Part shown: positions 32,123 through 41,885 of the stretch, piece by piece | Position numbering within the stretch: position 1 is the stretch's first letter | How the letters are laid out: each line of letters opens with the position of its first letter | Source of the DNA: Achromobacter ruhlandii | Lineage (GTDB): Bacteria; Pseudomonadota; Gammaproteobacteria; Burkholderiales; Burkholderiaceae_B | NCBI RefSeq assembly: GCF_902859695.1 | Contig: NZ_CADIJL010000003.1 | Span: 62,001 to 126,000, forward strand | Reading direction: 5' to 3' | DNA: 64,000 bases | The notes under the pieces: generated by a model | What the model was told of the DNA's origin: nothing | Databases searched by the model: none | What the model saw: only the letters and a program-made list of their open reading frames with translations | Translations under genes and position numbers: made by a program

Positions 32123-33082
32123 ATGCCCGACACGGAATTCGCCACTTCGGCCATCGCTGGCGTCGAGCGGTACGAGCAATGGCGCGCGGCCCTGTCGGAT
32201 GCCTTCGGGCCGTTCGAGGTGCACCACGGCCAGGCCGGCCAGTTCGCCGGCCACGTGCGCTATGTGCGGCGCGCCAGCCTGCAGTTCAACGACCTGCACT
32301 ATCAGGGACAGAAGATCGAGCGCACCGCCGGCAATGCCTCGCGGCTGGACCAGGAGTTCTACACCTTCGGCCTGCCGCTGGCCGGGCCGCTGGCCGTGGT
32401 GCAGCAGGGCCGCGAGTTCCAGGTCGAGCCCGGCTGCGTCTACCTGATGAACCAGAGCCTGCCTTACCAGGCCACCGCGCTCGGCGCCGACGGCTACCGC
32501 AGCCTGAGCGTGTCGTTCCCGCGCAGCGCGCTGTCGCAGCGCGATTCGCGCATCGGCCCCTTCTACAAGCTGCGCGTCGATGACGGGTCGCCGCGCGGCG
32601 CGATGCTGGCCAGCTACATGGACCACCTTTTCAAGGGGCTGGACGGCTGGTCGCCGGCGGAGGCGGCCGAACTGGGCGAACGGCTGATCGACCTGATCGT
32701 GCTGTTCCTGGTGCAGCCGGGGCAGGGCCACGCCTCGGAAGCCGACAGCAGCGTGACCATGGCGCATCGCCAGCGCGCCATGGCCTACATCCGCCAGCAC
32801 CTGGCTGACCCGGCGCTGTCGCCGCAGCGGGTGGCGCAGGGCTGCGGCCTGTCGGTGGCCTACCTGCACCGCATCTTCCAGGCGGGCGACCTGTCGGTGG
32901 AAAGCTTCGTCTTCGACCAGCGCCTGGAGCGCTGCCGCGAATTGCTGCTGAACCCGGCGCAACGCCACCGCGGCATCGCCGAGCTGGCGTACCAGGCCGG
33001 CTTCGCCCATCCCTCGCATTTCAGTCGGCTGTTCAAGCGCCGCTTCGGCGTGTCGCCGCGCGAATGGCGCGCACGCGGCTAG
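32123..33082 (+). CDS. AraC-family transcriptional regulator
   Basis: 319 residues from ATG 32123. N-terminal cupin-like sensory domain of the AraC-binding-like type (about 30-200, with FYTFGLPLAGPLAVVQQGREFQV), C-terminal double HTH of AraC type (about 215-317): first HTH SPQRVAQGCGLSVAYLHRIF, second GIAELAYQAGFAHPSHFSRLFK, ending FGVSPREWR. Divergent from the hydrolase-transporter operon, its likely target. The effector is presumably the transported compound or its hydrolysis product. Confidence 0.92.
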   Translation: MPDTEFATSAIAGVERYEQWRAALSDAFGPFEVHHGQAGQFAGHVRYVRRASLQFNDLHYQGQKIERTAGNASRLDQEFYTFGLPLAGPLAVVQQGREFQVEPGCVYLMNQSLPYQATALGADGYRSLSVSFPRSALSQRDSRIGPFYKLRVDDGSPRGAMLASYMDHLFKGLDGWSPAEAAELGERLIDLIVLFLVQPGQGHASEADSSVTMAHRQRAMAYIRQHLADPALSPQRVAQGCGLSVAYLHRIFQAGDLSVESFVFDQRLERCRELLLNPAQRHRGIAELAYQAGFAHPSHFSRLFKRRFGVSPREWRARG

Positions 33083-33101
33083 GTTCGCGCCGCGCAATGA
33101 A

Positions 33102-33125
33102 AAGGCCCGCTCGCGCGGGCCTTGT
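33102..33125. terminator. Bidirectional hairpin between convergent genes
   Basis: Perfect 9-bp stem AAGGCCCGC/GCGGGCCTT with a TCGC loop between the AraC gene and the convergent phosphoesterase gene. The T tract is short (TTGTC on the plus strand, TTTTC reading on the minus strand). Confidence 0.7.
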
Positions 33126-33152
33126 CGCATCGGGCTAGCGCCCCGTGTTCGA

Positions 33153-35309
33153 TCAGAACGGTGACGGCGTGGCCGACAGGTTGACCAGGCTGTTGGTCTT
33201 CAGGTCCAGGCGGATGTGCTCGGACGGCAGGCCATCGGCCAGCTTCAGCATGATCGCCATCAGCGGCTTGAAGCGCGCCTTGAACATGTCGGCCGGGGTG
33301 TTGGCGTCGCTGACCCGGTCGCCGTTCATCTGCATGCTGGCGTTGGTCTGGCTCAGGGCCTGGGCCAGCAGCTTGTACTGGCTGGCGCGCTGCGCCGGGA
33401 TGTCGGCGTAGGCCAGGTCGCCGGCGTTGGCCAGGCGCACGAAGTCGCCCGCCATGTCCAGCGCCTTCCACTTGGCGAAGTCGGCCAGCTGCATGCCGTT
33501 GGCCTGCGCCAGCGCCTGGGCGCGGGTGGTGGCGTCGGCCATGTCGCCGGCGAAGGCCGGGTTGCTGGCGGTCGGGCCGCCCGCGACGTACAGGCAGTTG
33601 AAGAACTCGGGCGTCAGCTGGGCGCGGTCGCCGGTGTTCTGCAGTTCGCCCAGCGTCACCGAAGTGCGCAGCTGCGACAGCACCAGCAGGTCGGCGCCGG
33701 TCAAAGGGCTCTTGACCAGCTCGCGCATTTCGCAGCGCCAGTCATCGTTCAGCAGGCGCAGGCGCACCAGTTCGCTCATGTAGCGGTAGTTGAAGTCGCC
33801 GTAGTCCTTGGCATCCAGGATCGACACGTCCCAGCGCGGCGGCACGGTGTAGGCGTGCTCGGCGCGGTAAAGGTCGAACAGTTCGTCAAAGCGCGGCACC
33901 TTGTCCAGGCGGATGGTCTGCAGCTCGATCTGGTCGGGGCCTTGCATCGTCATTAGCTTATAGGCCGGCACGTAGGCCGCCATCGACGGTGCCTGGATGT
34001 TGAACAGCGCCTTGTCGCCGCCGTAGTTGCGCGACGCGGTGTCGTTGAAGTGCATGTGGCCGCCCACGTGCACCTTCAGGCCGGTGTCGGCCAGCGCGCG
34101 CGTGGTGTTCTCGGCCGGGCGGCGCACCATCTGCATCTTGTTGGCGCCCAGCAGCGCCTCGATATCGTCCGAGGCGCCGTTGAAGAACTCGGTCATCGGG
34201 AAATGGCTGAACGCCACTACCTGCTTGCCCTGCGCCTTGCCGCGCGCCACCACGTCGGCCAGCCACTTGATGACGTGCGCCTTGTGCGTGAGCATCTTGT
34301 TGTAGCCCTGGTCGCCCGAGCCGGTGAAATCGTTGGCGCCGTTGCCGGTCGGCACGTAGACGTTCGCGTCGATGCCGACCAGCCACACGCCCTTGACCGG
34401 CTCGACCACGTACGAGGTGTCCGGCACCATCTTGCAGAAGGTGTAGTTGGCCGGCTTGTTCGGGCCGCCGGTGCCTTGCGCGCAGATCTCGTACTGGCGG
34501 TTGATCCAGCTGGCCTGCGACAACGCGGTGTTGTAGTTGTAGTCCTCGTACTTGTAGCTGCTGTACGGGGTCTCGTAGTACAGGTATTCGGGCTTGGGCA
34601 TGAAGCCGTGCTGGGTCAGGGCCTCGGTGATGCCCGCGTAGCCCATGTGCAGCACCTCCTCGGTGCAGTAGGTATCGCCCACGCGCGCCCAGTCGCCGGC
34701 ATAGGGCGTGCTGCAGGCGGCGTTGCCGCCGCGGCTGTAGATCGGCTGCGAGAAGCCGATCGCGCCCGTCGTCGGATCGAGGCCCAGGTAGTCGCTTTTG
34801 CCGTTGGCCTGGTTGAACGGCCGCACCGGGTCATGGTTGCCGGGGGCGGCGAAGAACTGGATGCCATGCTTGCGCGTGTAATCGTCCATGATCTTGACCA
34901 GGCCGCGCATGTGCACCGGCTGGCCGTCGTCGGAGAAGTCGCCGGGAAGGGCGATGTACTTCACGCCGCGCGCCACCGCGTCGTCCAGCGCGGCCAGGAA
35001 GGCGAAGTAGTTCTCGTTGAACAGGCGCGTCGAGGTCAGCTGCGCGTACATCGTGCGGATGGTGGCGTTGTCGCCGCGCTTGGGGTTCGGGATGCCCGGG
35101 AACGAGCCGTCCTTGAAGTCCGCGTAGACATCGTGGAAATGGATGTCCGGCATGAAGGCGACCTGCACCGCGGCGGGTTGCGCCACCGGCGGCGTCTCGG
35201 CAACCGGGGAGGTGTCGTTGTCGTCGTCCTTGTCGCCGCCACAGGCGGCCACCAGGCTGATGAGCGCGGCCGCGCCCAGCGCGCGCGCGCTTTGCTGATA
35301 TCGGTGCAT
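33153..35309 (-). CDS. Large calcineurin-like metallophosphoesterase lipoprotein
   Basis: 718 residues. Lipoprotein signal with lipobox VAAC (Cys23), then an acidic linker (GGDKDDDNDTSP). The phosphoesterase motifs occur in order: DIH (Asp55, His57), GDFSDDG (about 126), GNHD (about 157), FSHFP and GGHMH. A long C-terminal helical region of about 250 residues follows the catalytic domain and has no motif I recognise. Predicted on the periplasmic or outer face of an envelope membrane. No genes are co-transcribed with it. Substrate unknown: phosphomonoester or phosphodiester hydrolysis is the family activity. Confidence 0.85.
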   Translation of the reverse strand: MHRYQQSARALGAAALISLVAACGGDKDDDNDTSPVAETPPVAQPAAVQVAFMPDIHFHDVYADFKDGSFPGIPNPKRGDNATIRTMYAQLTSTRLFNENYFAFLAALDDAVARGVKYIALPGDFSDDGQPVHMRGLVKIMDDYTRKHGIQFFAAPGNHDPVRPFNQANGKSDYLGLDPTTGAIGFSQPIYSRGGNAACSTPYAGDWARVGDTYCTEEVLHMGYAGITEALTQHGFMPKPEYLYYETPYSSYKYEDYNYNTALSQASWINRQYEICAQGTGGPNKPANYTFCKMVPDTSYVVEPVKGVWLVGIDANVYVPTGNGANDFTGSGDQGYNKMLTHKAHVIKWLADVVARGKAQGKQVVAFSHFPMTEFFNGASDDIEALLGANKMQMVRRPAENTTRALADTGLKVHVGGHMHFNDTASRNYGGDKALFNIQAPSMAAYVPAYKLMTMQGPDQIELQTIRLDKVPRFDELFDLYRAEHAYTVPPRWDVSILDAKDYGDFNYRYMSELVRLRLLNDDWRCEMRELVKSPLTGADLLVLSQLRTSVTLGELQNTGDRAQLTPEFFNCLYVAGGPTASNPAFAGDMADATTRAQALAQANGMQLADFAKWKALDMAGDFVRLANAGDLAYADIPAQRASQYKLLAQALSQTNASMQMNGDRVSDANTPADMFKARFKPLMAIMLKLADGLPSEHIRLDLKTNSLVNLSATPSPF

Positions 35310-35463
35310 TGTGCTTCTCGGGTTGGAACAAGTTTTTCTTCAGGCGTGGCTTCCCTGTTCCTGGGAGATGCCGCCCGCGAGTGAGGCGCAATCCTCGCCG
35401 GCCAGGGTTACAGCAACATGAAAGAATGGCGCCAAAATGAATGGGGTTGCTTGCGCGCGGGCG

Positions 35464-35489
35464 AAAAAAAAGCCCCGTAAGGGGCTTTT
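35464..35489 (-). terminator. Rho-independent terminator of the aldehyde dehydrogenase gene
   Basis: On the minus strand a 9-bp stem AAAAGCCCC/GGGGCTTTT with a TTAC loop ends in eight T residues, 20 bases after the stop of the dehydrogenase gene. The remaining bases up to the phosphoesterase start at 35309 show no other structure I can name. Confidence 0.88.
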
Positions 35490-35509
35490 CTGGGGGCGAA
35501 GCGCCGAGG

Positions 35510-36937
35510 TCAGATGTGCGTGATGTACTTCGTGACCAGGTAGCCGTCGAACGTTTCCAGGCCGCCTTCGCTGCCGATGCCGCTGTCCTTGATGCCGCCG
35601 AACGGCGTCTCGGCCAGCGCGCTGCCGAAATGGTTGATGTTGACCATGCCGGCTTCCAGGCCGTTGGAGACCTTGGTGGCGGTCTGCAACGAGTTGGTGA
35701 AGACGTAGGAAGACAGGCCGAACGGCAGGCTGTTGGCGCGCGCCAGCACTTCATCGGTGTCCGTGAAGCGAACCACCGGCGCGACCGGACCGAAGGGTTC
35801 CTCGGTCATCAGCATGGAGTTGTCGGGCAGGTCGGTCACGACCGTGGGGGCGAAGAAGAAGCCCTTGCGGTCCAGCGGGCCGCCGCCGACCACTACCTTG
35901 CCGCCATGCTTCTTGGCGTCGTCGATGAAGGCGCTCATGGCGGGCACGCGGCGCTCGTGCGCCAGCGGGCCCATGTCGGTGCCGGCTTCCAGGCCGTCGC
36001 CAACCTTGACGTTCTTGAGCACGTCGGAGAAGCGCGCCAGGAATTGCTCGTAGGCGCCGTTCTGGACGTAGAAACGGGTCGGCGAGACACACACCTGGCC
36101 GGCGTTGCGGATCTTGAACTTGGCCAGCATGGTGGCGGCGCGGTCGATGTCGGCGTCGTCGAACACCAGCACCGGCGAGTGGCCGCCCAGTTCCATCGTG
36201 ACGCGCTTCATGTGCGCGCCGGCCAGCGCGGCCAGCTGCTTGCCCACCGGCACGGAACCGGTGAACGACACTTTGCGCACGATCGGCGAACGGATCAGGT
36301 AGTCGGAAATCTTGGCCGGCTCGCCCCAGACGATGTTCAGGCAGCCCTTGGGAAGCCCGGCGTCATGGAACATGCGCGCGATCGCCATGACGGCGCTGGG
36401 CGAATCTTCCGGGCCCTTGAGCACGACCGTGCAGCCGGCGCCGAGCGCGGCGGCGATCTTGCGGATGGCCTGGTTGTAAGGGAAGTTCCAGGGCGTGAAG
36501 GCGGCGCAGACGCCGATCGGCTCGCGCACCACGATCTGGCGCACGTCGGGGTTGCGCGGCGGGATCACGCGGCCGTAGATGCGGCGGCATTCCTCGGCGT
36601 GCCAGTCGGCGTGTTCGGCGCAGGAGGTGACTTCGCCGATGGCCTCGGCCAGCGGCTTGCCCTGGTCCAGCGTCATGTTGCGGCCGATTTCCTTGGCGCG
36701 CTCGCGCGACAGGGTGGCGACCTTGCGCAGGATGGCCGAACGATCCATGGGAGACGATTTCTTCCAGGATTCGAACGCGCGCTGGGCGGCGGCTAGCGCA
36801 CGGTCCAGATCCGCTTCGGTGGCGTGAGGCAGCTGGCCGAGCACTTCCAGCGTGGCCGGGTTGATGACGTCCTGGGTGCGCCTGCCCTCGCCGGCGACGA
36901 ATTCGCCGTCGATATACAGCGCCAACTGTTCATACAT
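35510..36937 (-). CDS. NAD(P)-dependent aldehyde dehydrogenase (succinate-semialdehyde dehydrogenase-like)
   Basis: 475 residues from ATG 36937; the much longer open frame upstream is not coding. Oxidises an aldehyde to the acid. Catalytic Cys283 ([11 protein letters not shown]), general base Glu249 (MELGGHSP), Asn151 (TPWNFPYNQ) and the cofactor Lys174 (VLKGPE) are all present. Phylogenetic position within the GabD-like group is likely from the N-terminal layout but the exact substrate is not provable. Monocistronic: own terminator downstream, divergent from the hydroxylase gene upstream. Confidence 0.9.
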   Translation of the reverse strand: MYEQLALYIDGEFVAGEGRRTQDVINPATLEVLGQLPHATEADLDRALAAAQRAFESWKKSSPMDRSAILRKVATLSRERAKEIGRNMTLDQGKPLAEAIGEVTSCAEHADWHAEECRRIYGRVIPPRNPDVRQIVVREPIGVCAAFTPWNFPYNQAIRKIAAALGAGCTVVLKGPEDSPSAVMAIARMFHDAGLPKGCLNIVWGEPAKISDYLIRSPIVRKVSFTGSVPVGKQLAALAGAHMKRVTMELGGHSPVLVFDDADIDRAATMLAKFKIRNAGQVCVSPTRFYVQNGAYEQFLARFSDVLKNVKVGDGLEAGTDMGPLAHERRVPAMSAFIDDAKKHGGKVVVGGGPLDRKGFFFAPTVVTDLPDNSMLMTEEPFGPVAPVVRFTDTDEVLARANSLPFGLSSYVFTNSLQTATKVSNGLEAGMVNINHFGSALAETPFGGIKDSGIGSEGGLETFDGYLVTKYITHI

Positions 36938-37078
36938 GCCTGTCTTTCCTTGCGAAATAGGAGTGGGTAGCGATCGCAATCGCCCATGCCAGTCTAAACC
37001 AGCTTGTCCGCCGCGGGGAGGGCCAATCCCTGTCGCCGCCTTGGAGCCAATGGACGCCTCTTGCGTCGCGGGGGCGGC

Positions 37079-37888
37079 ATGGACAAAATGGTGCATCTTT
37101 GGCTGTCTATACAGATACTTATTGTGCAACCTGTCGATACGCGTCCGCCCAGCCAGCCCAGTGCCTATTCCCGTGTCTTTTTCCGTTTCATCGATTGGCT
37201 GCGCCACCGTATCGCGCAGGCGTCCCTGGTGGGCGACCGCCCGATCTTCCACAACAGTCAGTTCCCCTGGGTCGCGCGCCTGGAGGCCCAGGCGCCCGCC
37301 ATCCGCGCCGAGTTGATGGCGTTGCTGGCCGAGCGCGAGCGGCTGCCGTCTTTCCATGAACTGTCCCCGGATGTCGGCATGATCACCTCCGATGATCAGT
37401 GGAAGACCTTCGTCTTCATGGGCTATGGCCTGCGTTCCGACCGCAACCTGGCCCGCTGCCCGGCCACGGCGCAGGCGCTGCGCGAAATCCCCGGCCTGCG
37501 CACGGCCTTCTATTCGATCCTCGAACCCGGCAAACGCATTCCCCTGCATACCGGTCCCTATAACGGGGTGCTGCGCCTGCACCTGGGACTGCTGGTGCCC
37601 GAGCCGGCGGAGCGCTGCTGGATCGAGGTGGGGGGCGAGCGCTACCACTGGAAGGAGGGCGAGGCCGTGGTGTTCGACGACCTGTATCCGCACCAGGTGC
37701 ACAACGACACGGACGGCACCCGCGCCGTGTTGTTCGTCGACTTCGAGCGTCCCTGTCGTGCCCCGATCCGTTGGCTGAACCGGCTGGTGCTGATGGCGGC
37801 GCCCTTCACCGACGAGATCCGGCGTGGCAAGGCCAACCACGACGCCTGGGAGCGGAACTACTATCGAAATAAAACGGGGGCGGATTAA
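37079..37888 (+). CDS. Aspartyl/asparaginyl beta-hydroxylase-family dioxygenase, LpxO-like
   Basis: 269 residues from ATG 37079; a second Met lies three codons in. Fe(II)/2-oxoglutarate dioxygenase: first iron His and 2-oxoglutarate Arg in [18 protein letters not shown], second His in [10 protein letters not shown]. This arrangement matches LpxO, which hydroxylates a secondary acyl chain of lipid A. LpxO proteins normally begin with a membrane helix; here the N-terminus ([18 protein letters not shown]) is a short hydrophobic stretch of about 14 residues, so either it is a weak anchor or the start is misjudged. Divergent from the aldehyde dehydrogenase with 141 bases between. Confidence 0.78.
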   Translation: MDKMVHLWLSIQILIVQPVDTRPPSQPSAYSRVFFRFIDWLRHRIAQASLVGDRPIFHNSQFPWVARLEAQAPAIRAELMALLAERERLPSFHELSPDVGMITSDDQWKTFVFMGYGLRSDRNLARCPATAQALREIPGLRTAFYSILEPGKRIPLHTGPYNGVLRLHLGLLVPEPAERCWIEVGGERYHWKEGEAVVFDDLYPHQVHNDTDGTRAVLFVDFERPCRAPIRWLNRLVLMAAPFTDEIRRGKANHDAWERNYYRNKTGAD

Positions 37889-38240
37889 AGCGGCATCCTC
37901 GGCGGGGGCAACGCGACAGTTGTCCACAGGCACTGTCGTGTATTTGCTCTCTCTTTCACAAAGGGCTTGCGCTCAAAATCTAACCAGGCTAGAATGGTCA
38001 GCTTTCCCAGATTGTCGATTGGCCTGGAACTAGCCGGGCCAACGTGTTGGGGGAATACCCGCAGGATTTCAACCCAGGGTCGTTGCGTTGCCACCAGCTG
38101 ATGGTTTCAGGGCGAAAGCTCAAGACCAGCCAGCAACAAAGCAGGGCGGCTGACCTGACGGGACCAAAACTGGCAGGAATTGCAGTGTTCCCTTTTTTGG
38201 GGAAAACCGTATTTCCAGTTAAGTTGGAACAGGAAAAATC
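37889..38240 (+). promoter_or_regulatory. rplN: rplN promoter and 240-base structured leader
   Basis: 352 bases without a gene. Promoter: -35 TTGCGC (37967-37972), 17-base spacer, -10 TAGAAT (37990-37995). Leader elements: 9-bp hairpin TTGGCCTGG/CCGGGCCAA (38019-38042, one G-U) competing with CCAAC-GT-GTTGG (38039-38050); and near the 3' end a hairpin TTCCC/GGGAA (38188-38204) enclosed by a long-range helix AACTGG/CCAGTT (38168-38173 with 38215-38220), ending 20 bases before the rplN start. The Shine-Dalgarno is AGGA in the last 15 bases. Confidence 0.65.
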
Positions 38241-38609
38241 ATGATCCAAATGCAGACCACGCTGGACGTGGCCGATAACACTGGTGCGCGTCATGTCATG
38301 TGCATTAAGGTGCTCGGTGGCTCCAAGCGCCGTTATGCCGGTATCGGCGACATCATCAAGGTGAGCGTCAAAGATGCGGCTCCGCGCGGACGCGTCAAGA
38401 AAGGCGAAATTTACAATGCCGTGGTGGTTCGTACCGCCAAGGGCGTGCGCCGTAAGGACGGTTCGCTGATTCGTTTCGGTGGCAATGCCGCCGTGTTGCT
38501 CAATGCCAAGCTGGAGCCCATCGGCACCCGCATCTTCGGACCCGTTACGCGTGAACTGCGTACCGAGAAGTTCATGAAGATCGTGTCGCTGGCCCCGGAA
38601 GTGCTGTAA
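38241..38609 (+). CDS. rplN: 50S ribosomal protein L14
   Basis: 122 residues. L14 forms an intersubunit bridge and is the docking site of Rsf[25 protein letters not shown] start is typical. First gene of the spc cluster here, with its own promoter, separated from rpsQ by the accessory block. Eleven bases to rplX. Confidence 0.99.
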   Translation: MIQMQTTLDVADNTGARHVMCIKVLGGSKRRYAGIGDIIKVSVKDAAPRGRVKKGEIYNAVVVRTAKGVRRKDGSLIRFGGNAAVLLNAKLEPIGTRIFGPVTRELRTEKFMKIVSLAPEVL

Positions 38610-38620
38610 GGAGCCCTACG

Positions 38621-38941
38621 ATGAACAACATTCGTAAAGGCGACGAAGTCATCGTCCTGACCGGCCGCGACAAGAAGCGTCGCGGTACCGTGCTGGCGCG
38701 CGTCGATGCCGACCACGTCCTGGTCGAAGGCGTCAACGTCGTCAAGAAGCACGTGAAAGCCAACCCGATGGCCAACAACCCGGGTGGCATCGTCGAAAAG
38801 ACCATGCCGATCCACATCTCGAATGTGGCGCTCTTCAACCCCGCCACCGGTCGTGGCGACCGCGTCGGCGTGCAAGAAGTCGAAGGCCGCAAGGTTCGCG
38901 TGTTCCGTTCCAATGGTGCCGTTGTCGGCGCCAAGGCGTAA
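38621..38941 (+). CDS. rplX: 50S ribosomal protein L24
   Basis: 106 residues. Assembly initiator of the 50S subunit near the tunnel exit. KOW motif at the N-terminus ([20 protein letters not shown]). Twelve bases to rplE. Confidence 0.99.
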   Translation: MNNIRKGDEVIVLTGRDKKRRGTVLARVDADHVLVEGVNVVKKHVKANPMANNPGGIVEKTMPIHISNVALFNPATGRGDRVGVQEVEGRKVRVFRSNGAVVGAKA

Positions 38942-38953
38942 GGGGCGATAGAC

Positions 38954-39493
38954 ATGTCTCGTTTGCAAGATTTCTACAAGAGCAAGGTCGCTGGCGACCT
39001 GCAGGCCAAGTTCGGCTACAAGAGCGCCATGGAAGTGCCGCGCATCACCAAGATCACCCTGAACATGGGTGTCTCGGAAGCCGTCGCCGACAAGAAGGTC
39101 ATCGAGCACGCTGTCTCGGACCTGACCAAGATCGCTGGCCAAAAGCCTGTCGTGACCAAGACCAAGAAGGCTATCGCCGGTTTCAAGATCCGCGAAAACT
39201 ACCCGATCGGTTGCATGGTCACGCTGCGTGGTCAACGCATGTACGAATTCCTGGATCGCCTGGTGGCGGTTGCGCTGCCTCGCGTGCGCGACTTCCGCGG
39301 CATCTCGGGTCGTGCTTTCGACGGCCGTGGCAACTACAACATCGGGGTGAAAGAGCAGATCATTTTCCCCGAAATCGAGTACGACAAGATCGACGCGCTG
39401 CGTGGGCTGAACATCAGCATCACCACCACCGCGAAGACCGACGAAGAAGCCAAGGCGCTGTTGACGGCCTTCAGCTTCCCGTTCCGTAACTAA
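38954..39493 (+). CDS. rplE: 50S ribosomal protein L5
   Basis: 179 residues. Binds 5S rRNA in the central protuberance and contacts the P-site tRNA. The [16 protein letters not shown] segment and [11 protein letters not shown] loop are conserved. In Escherichia coli S8 represses the spc operon at the rplX-rplE junction; I did not find a clear copy of that structure here. Confidence 0.99.
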   Translation: MSRLQDFYKSKVAGDLQAKFGYKSAMEVPRITKITLNMGVSEAVADKKVIEHAVSDLTKIAGQKPVVTKTKKAIAGFKIRENYPIGCMVTLRGQRMYEFLDRLVAVALPRVRDFRGISGRAFDGRGNYNIGVKEQIIFPEIEYDKIDALRGLNISITTTAKTDEEAKALLTAFSFPFRN

Positions 39494-39505
39494 GGGGCTG
39501 ATGAC

Positions 39506-39811
39506 GTGGCTAAACTTTCCCTCATCAATCGCGACATCAAGCGCGCCAAGCTGGCTGACAAGTTCGCCGCCAAGCGCGCTGAGTTGAAGTCGATCATCGA
39601 CGACCAGTCGAAGACCGACGAAGAACGTTACCAAGCTCGGCTCAAGCTGCAACAGCTGCCGCGCAATGCCAACCCGACGCGTCAACGTAACCGTTGCGTG
39701 GTCACCGGTCGTCCGCGCGGTGTGTTCCGCAAGTTCGGCCTGACGCGCCACAAACTGCGTGAAATGGCGATGAAGGGTGAAATCCCCGGCATCACCAAGG
39801 CCAGCTGGTAG
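39506..39811 (+). CDS. rpsN: 30S ribosomal protein S14 (zinc-free long form)
   Basis: 101 residues, starting at GTG 39506 with GGGG/GATGA upstream. It is the long form without the CxxC zinc ribbon; the C-terminal [26 protein letters not shown] is conserved. S14 is a late-assembling 30S head protein. Ten bases precede rpsH. Confidence 0.98.
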   Translation: MAKLSLINRDIKRAKLADKFAAKRAELKSIIDDQSKTDEERYQARLKLQQLPRNANPTRQRNRCVVTGRPRGVFRKFGLTRHKLREMAMKGEIPGITKASW

Positions 39812-39821
39812 GAGAAAGAAT

Positions 39822-40217
39822 ATGAGCATGAGCGATCCCATCGCCGATATGCTGACCCGCATTCGCAATGCGCAGCAAGTGGACAAAGTTACGGTGAGCA
39901 TGCCCTCCTCGAAGCTGAAGGCGGCCATTGCCGCCGTGCTGAAGGACGAAGGCTACATCGACAGCTTTGAAATCAAGGGCACCCAGGCCAAGCCTGAGCT
40001 CGAGATCACCCTGAAGTACTACGCTGGCCGTCCGGTCATCGAGCGCATCGAACGCGTTTCGCGCCCTGGTCTGCGTATCTACAAGGGCCGTACCAGCATT
40101 CCTCAGGTCATGAACGGCCTGGGCGTGGCTATCGTGTCGACCTCGCGCGGCGTCATGACCGACCGTAAGGCTCGCGCCAACGGCGTCGGCGGCGAAGTGC
40201 TGTGCTACGTGGCCTAA
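39822..40217 (+). CDS. rpsH: 30S ribosomal protein S8
   Basis: 131 residues from ATG 39822 ([18 protein letters not shown]), matching the family start; GGAG is nine bases upstream. S8 binds helix 21 of 16S rRNA and in Escherichia coli is the spc-operon repressor. The C-terminal [21 protein letters not shown] is the rRNA-binding site. Confidence 0.99.
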   Translation: MSMSDPIADMLTRIRNAQQVDKVTVSMPSSKLKAAIAAVLKDEGYIDSFEIKGTQAKPELEITLKYYAGRPVIERIERVSRPGLRIYKGRTSIPQVMNGLGVAIVSTSRGVMTDRKARANGVGGEVLCYVA

Positions 40218-40229
40218 GGAGAAATTCGA

Positions 40230-40763
40230 ATGTCACGTATCGCTAAGTATCCGGTCGACCTGCCCAAGGGTGTCGAAGCCGACATCAAGCAGGATCAGAT
40301 CACCGTCAAGGGCCCGCTGGGTTCCCTGACCCAAGCCCTGACTGGCGACGTTACGGTTCAGTTGGACAACGGCAAGCTGACGTTTGTCGCCGCCAACGAA
40401 ACCCGTCACGCCAACGCCATGTCGGGTACCGTGCGCGCGCTGGTGGCCAACATGGTCAACGGCGTGAGCAAGGGATTCGAGCGCAAGCTGAATCTGGTTG
40501 GCGTGGGTTACCGCGCCTCGATTCAAGGCGACGCCGTTAAGCTGCAGCTCGGTTTCTCGCACGACGTTTTGCACAAGTTGCCGGCCGGTATCAAGGCCGA
40601 ATGCCCCACCCAGACGGAAATCGTCATCAAGGGCTCCAACAAGCAAGTCGTCGGTCAGGTGGCCGCTGAAATCCGCGCGTACCGCGAACCCGAACCCTAC
40701 AAGGGCAAGGGCGTGCGTTACTCGGACGAACGCGTCGTCATCAAAGAAACCAAGAAGAAATAA
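40230..40763 (+). CDS. rplF: 50S ribosomal protein L6
   Basis: 177 residues, two repeated domains; binds near the sarcin-ricin loop. The C-terminal signature [15 protein letters not shown] is intact. Confidence 0.99.
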   Translation: MSRIAKYPVDLPKGVEADIKQDQITVKGPLGSLTQALTGDVTVQLDNGKLTFVAANETRHANAMSGTVRALVANMVNGVSKGFERKLNLVGVGYRASIQGDAVKLQLGFSHDVLHKLPAGIKAECPTQTEIVIKGSNKQVVGQVAAEIRAYREPEPYKGKGVRYSDERVVIKETKKK

Positions 40764-40784
40764 CGGCGCACGCAAGGACGAATC

Positions 40785-41150
40785 ATGGACAAAAAAGTTT
40801 CCCGTTTGCGTCGTGCGGTTCCGACCCGCCGGAAGATCAACGAGCTGCGCGTTCATCGCCTCTCGGTTTTCCGCTCGAACCAGCACATCTACGCCAATAT
40901 CATTTCGCCGGAAGGCGATCGCGTTCTGGTCAGCGCCTCGACGGTGGAAGCCGAAGTGCGCGCCCAGCTGGCTGGCCAGACCGGCCAAGGTGGCAACAAG
41001 GCCGCCGCTTCGCTGGTTGGCAAGCGCGTGGCTGAAAAGGCCAAGGCTGCCGGTATCGAACTGGTCGCTTTCGATCGCTCGGGCTTTCGTTACCATGGCC
41101 GCGTGAAAGCGCTGGCCGATGCCGCGCGTGAAGCCGGCCTGAAGTTCTAA
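40785..41150 (+). CDS. rplR: 50S ribosomal protein L18
   Basis: 121 residues. Binds 5S rRNA with L5. The [15 protein letters not shown] segment and C-terminal [24 protein letters not shown] are typical. Confidence 0.99.
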   Translation: MDKKVSRLRRAVPTRRKINELRVHRLSVFRSNQHIYANIISPEGDRVLVSASTVEAEVRAQLAGQTGQGGNKAAASLVGKRVAEKAKAAGIELVAFDRSGFRYHGRVKALADAAREAGLKF

Positions 41151-41165
41151 GCGAGGATCTGTCAA

Positions 41166-41687
41166 ATGGCTAAAGTACAAGGCAAGAACGCCGCGGAAAA
41201 AGAGAACGATGACGGCCTCCGCGAAAAGATGATCGCGGTCAACCGCGTGAGCAAAGTGGTCAAGGGTGGTCGCACCATGAGCTTTGCCGCGCTGACCGTG
41301 GTTGGCGATGGCGATGGCCGCGTCGGCATGGGCAAGGGCAAGGCGCGTGAAGTGCCGGTGTCGGTTCAGAAGGCTATGGAACAGGCCCGTCGCGGCATGT
41401 TCAAGGTGGCCCTGAAGAACGGCACGCTGCACCACACCGTGGTCGGCAAGCATGGCGCCGCCACCGTGCTGATTTCGCCCGCTGCTGAAGGTACCGGTGT
41501 CATCGCCGGCGGCCCGATGCGCGCTATTTTCGAAGTGATGGGTGTGCGTAACGTGGTTGCCAAGAGCCTGGGCTCGAGCAACCCCTACAACATGGTTCGC
41601 GCCACGTTGAATGGCCTGCGCGCTTCCCTGACCCCGGCGGATGTTGCTGCCAAGCGCGGCAAGACCGTCGAAGAGATCCTGGGGTAA
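41166..41687 (+). CDS. rpsE: 30S ribosomal protein S5
   Basis: 173 residues. S5 shapes the mRNA entry tunnel and accuracy. Double-stranded-RNA-like N-terminal domain with the spectinomycin loop ([16 protein letters not shown]) unchanged, and C-terminal [16 protein letters not shown]. Three bases to rpmD. Confidence 0.99.
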   Translation: MAKVQGKNAAEKENDDGLREKMIAVNRVSKVVKGGRTMSFAALTVVGDGDGRVGMGKGKAREVPVSVQKAMEQARRGMFKVALKNGTLHHTVVGKHGAATVLISPAAEGTGVIAGGPMRAIFEVMGVRNVVAKSLGSSNPYNMVRATLNGLRASLTPADVAAKRGKTVEEILG

Positions 41688-41690
41688 ATC

Positions 41691-41876
41691 ATGGCTCAGA
41701 AGCAGATCAAAGTGACCCTCGTGCGCTCCGTGATCGGTACCAAGCAATCGCACCGTGACACGGTTCGCGGTCTGGGCTTGGGCCGTATCAACAGCAGCCG
41801 CGTGCTGGTCGATACGCCCGAGGTGCGTGGGATGATCCGTAAGGTGGATTATCTCGTTTCCGTCTCGGAAGCCTAA
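41691..41876 (+). CDS. rpmD: 50S ribosomal protein L30
   Basis: 61 residues, a small single-domain protein of the 50[25 protein letters not shown] is the family core. Nine bases to rplO. Confidence 0.98.
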   Translation: MAQKQIKVTLVRSVIGTKQSHRDTVRGLGLGRINSSRVLVDTPEVRGMIRKVDYLVSVSEA

Positions 41877-41885
41877 GGAATCACC

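Noticed and set aside
37004..37078. Upstream start of the LpxO-like gene (75 bases earlier)
   Set aside because: The added residues are Arg/Gly-rich without a membrane helix, and no Shine-Dalgarno supports the start.
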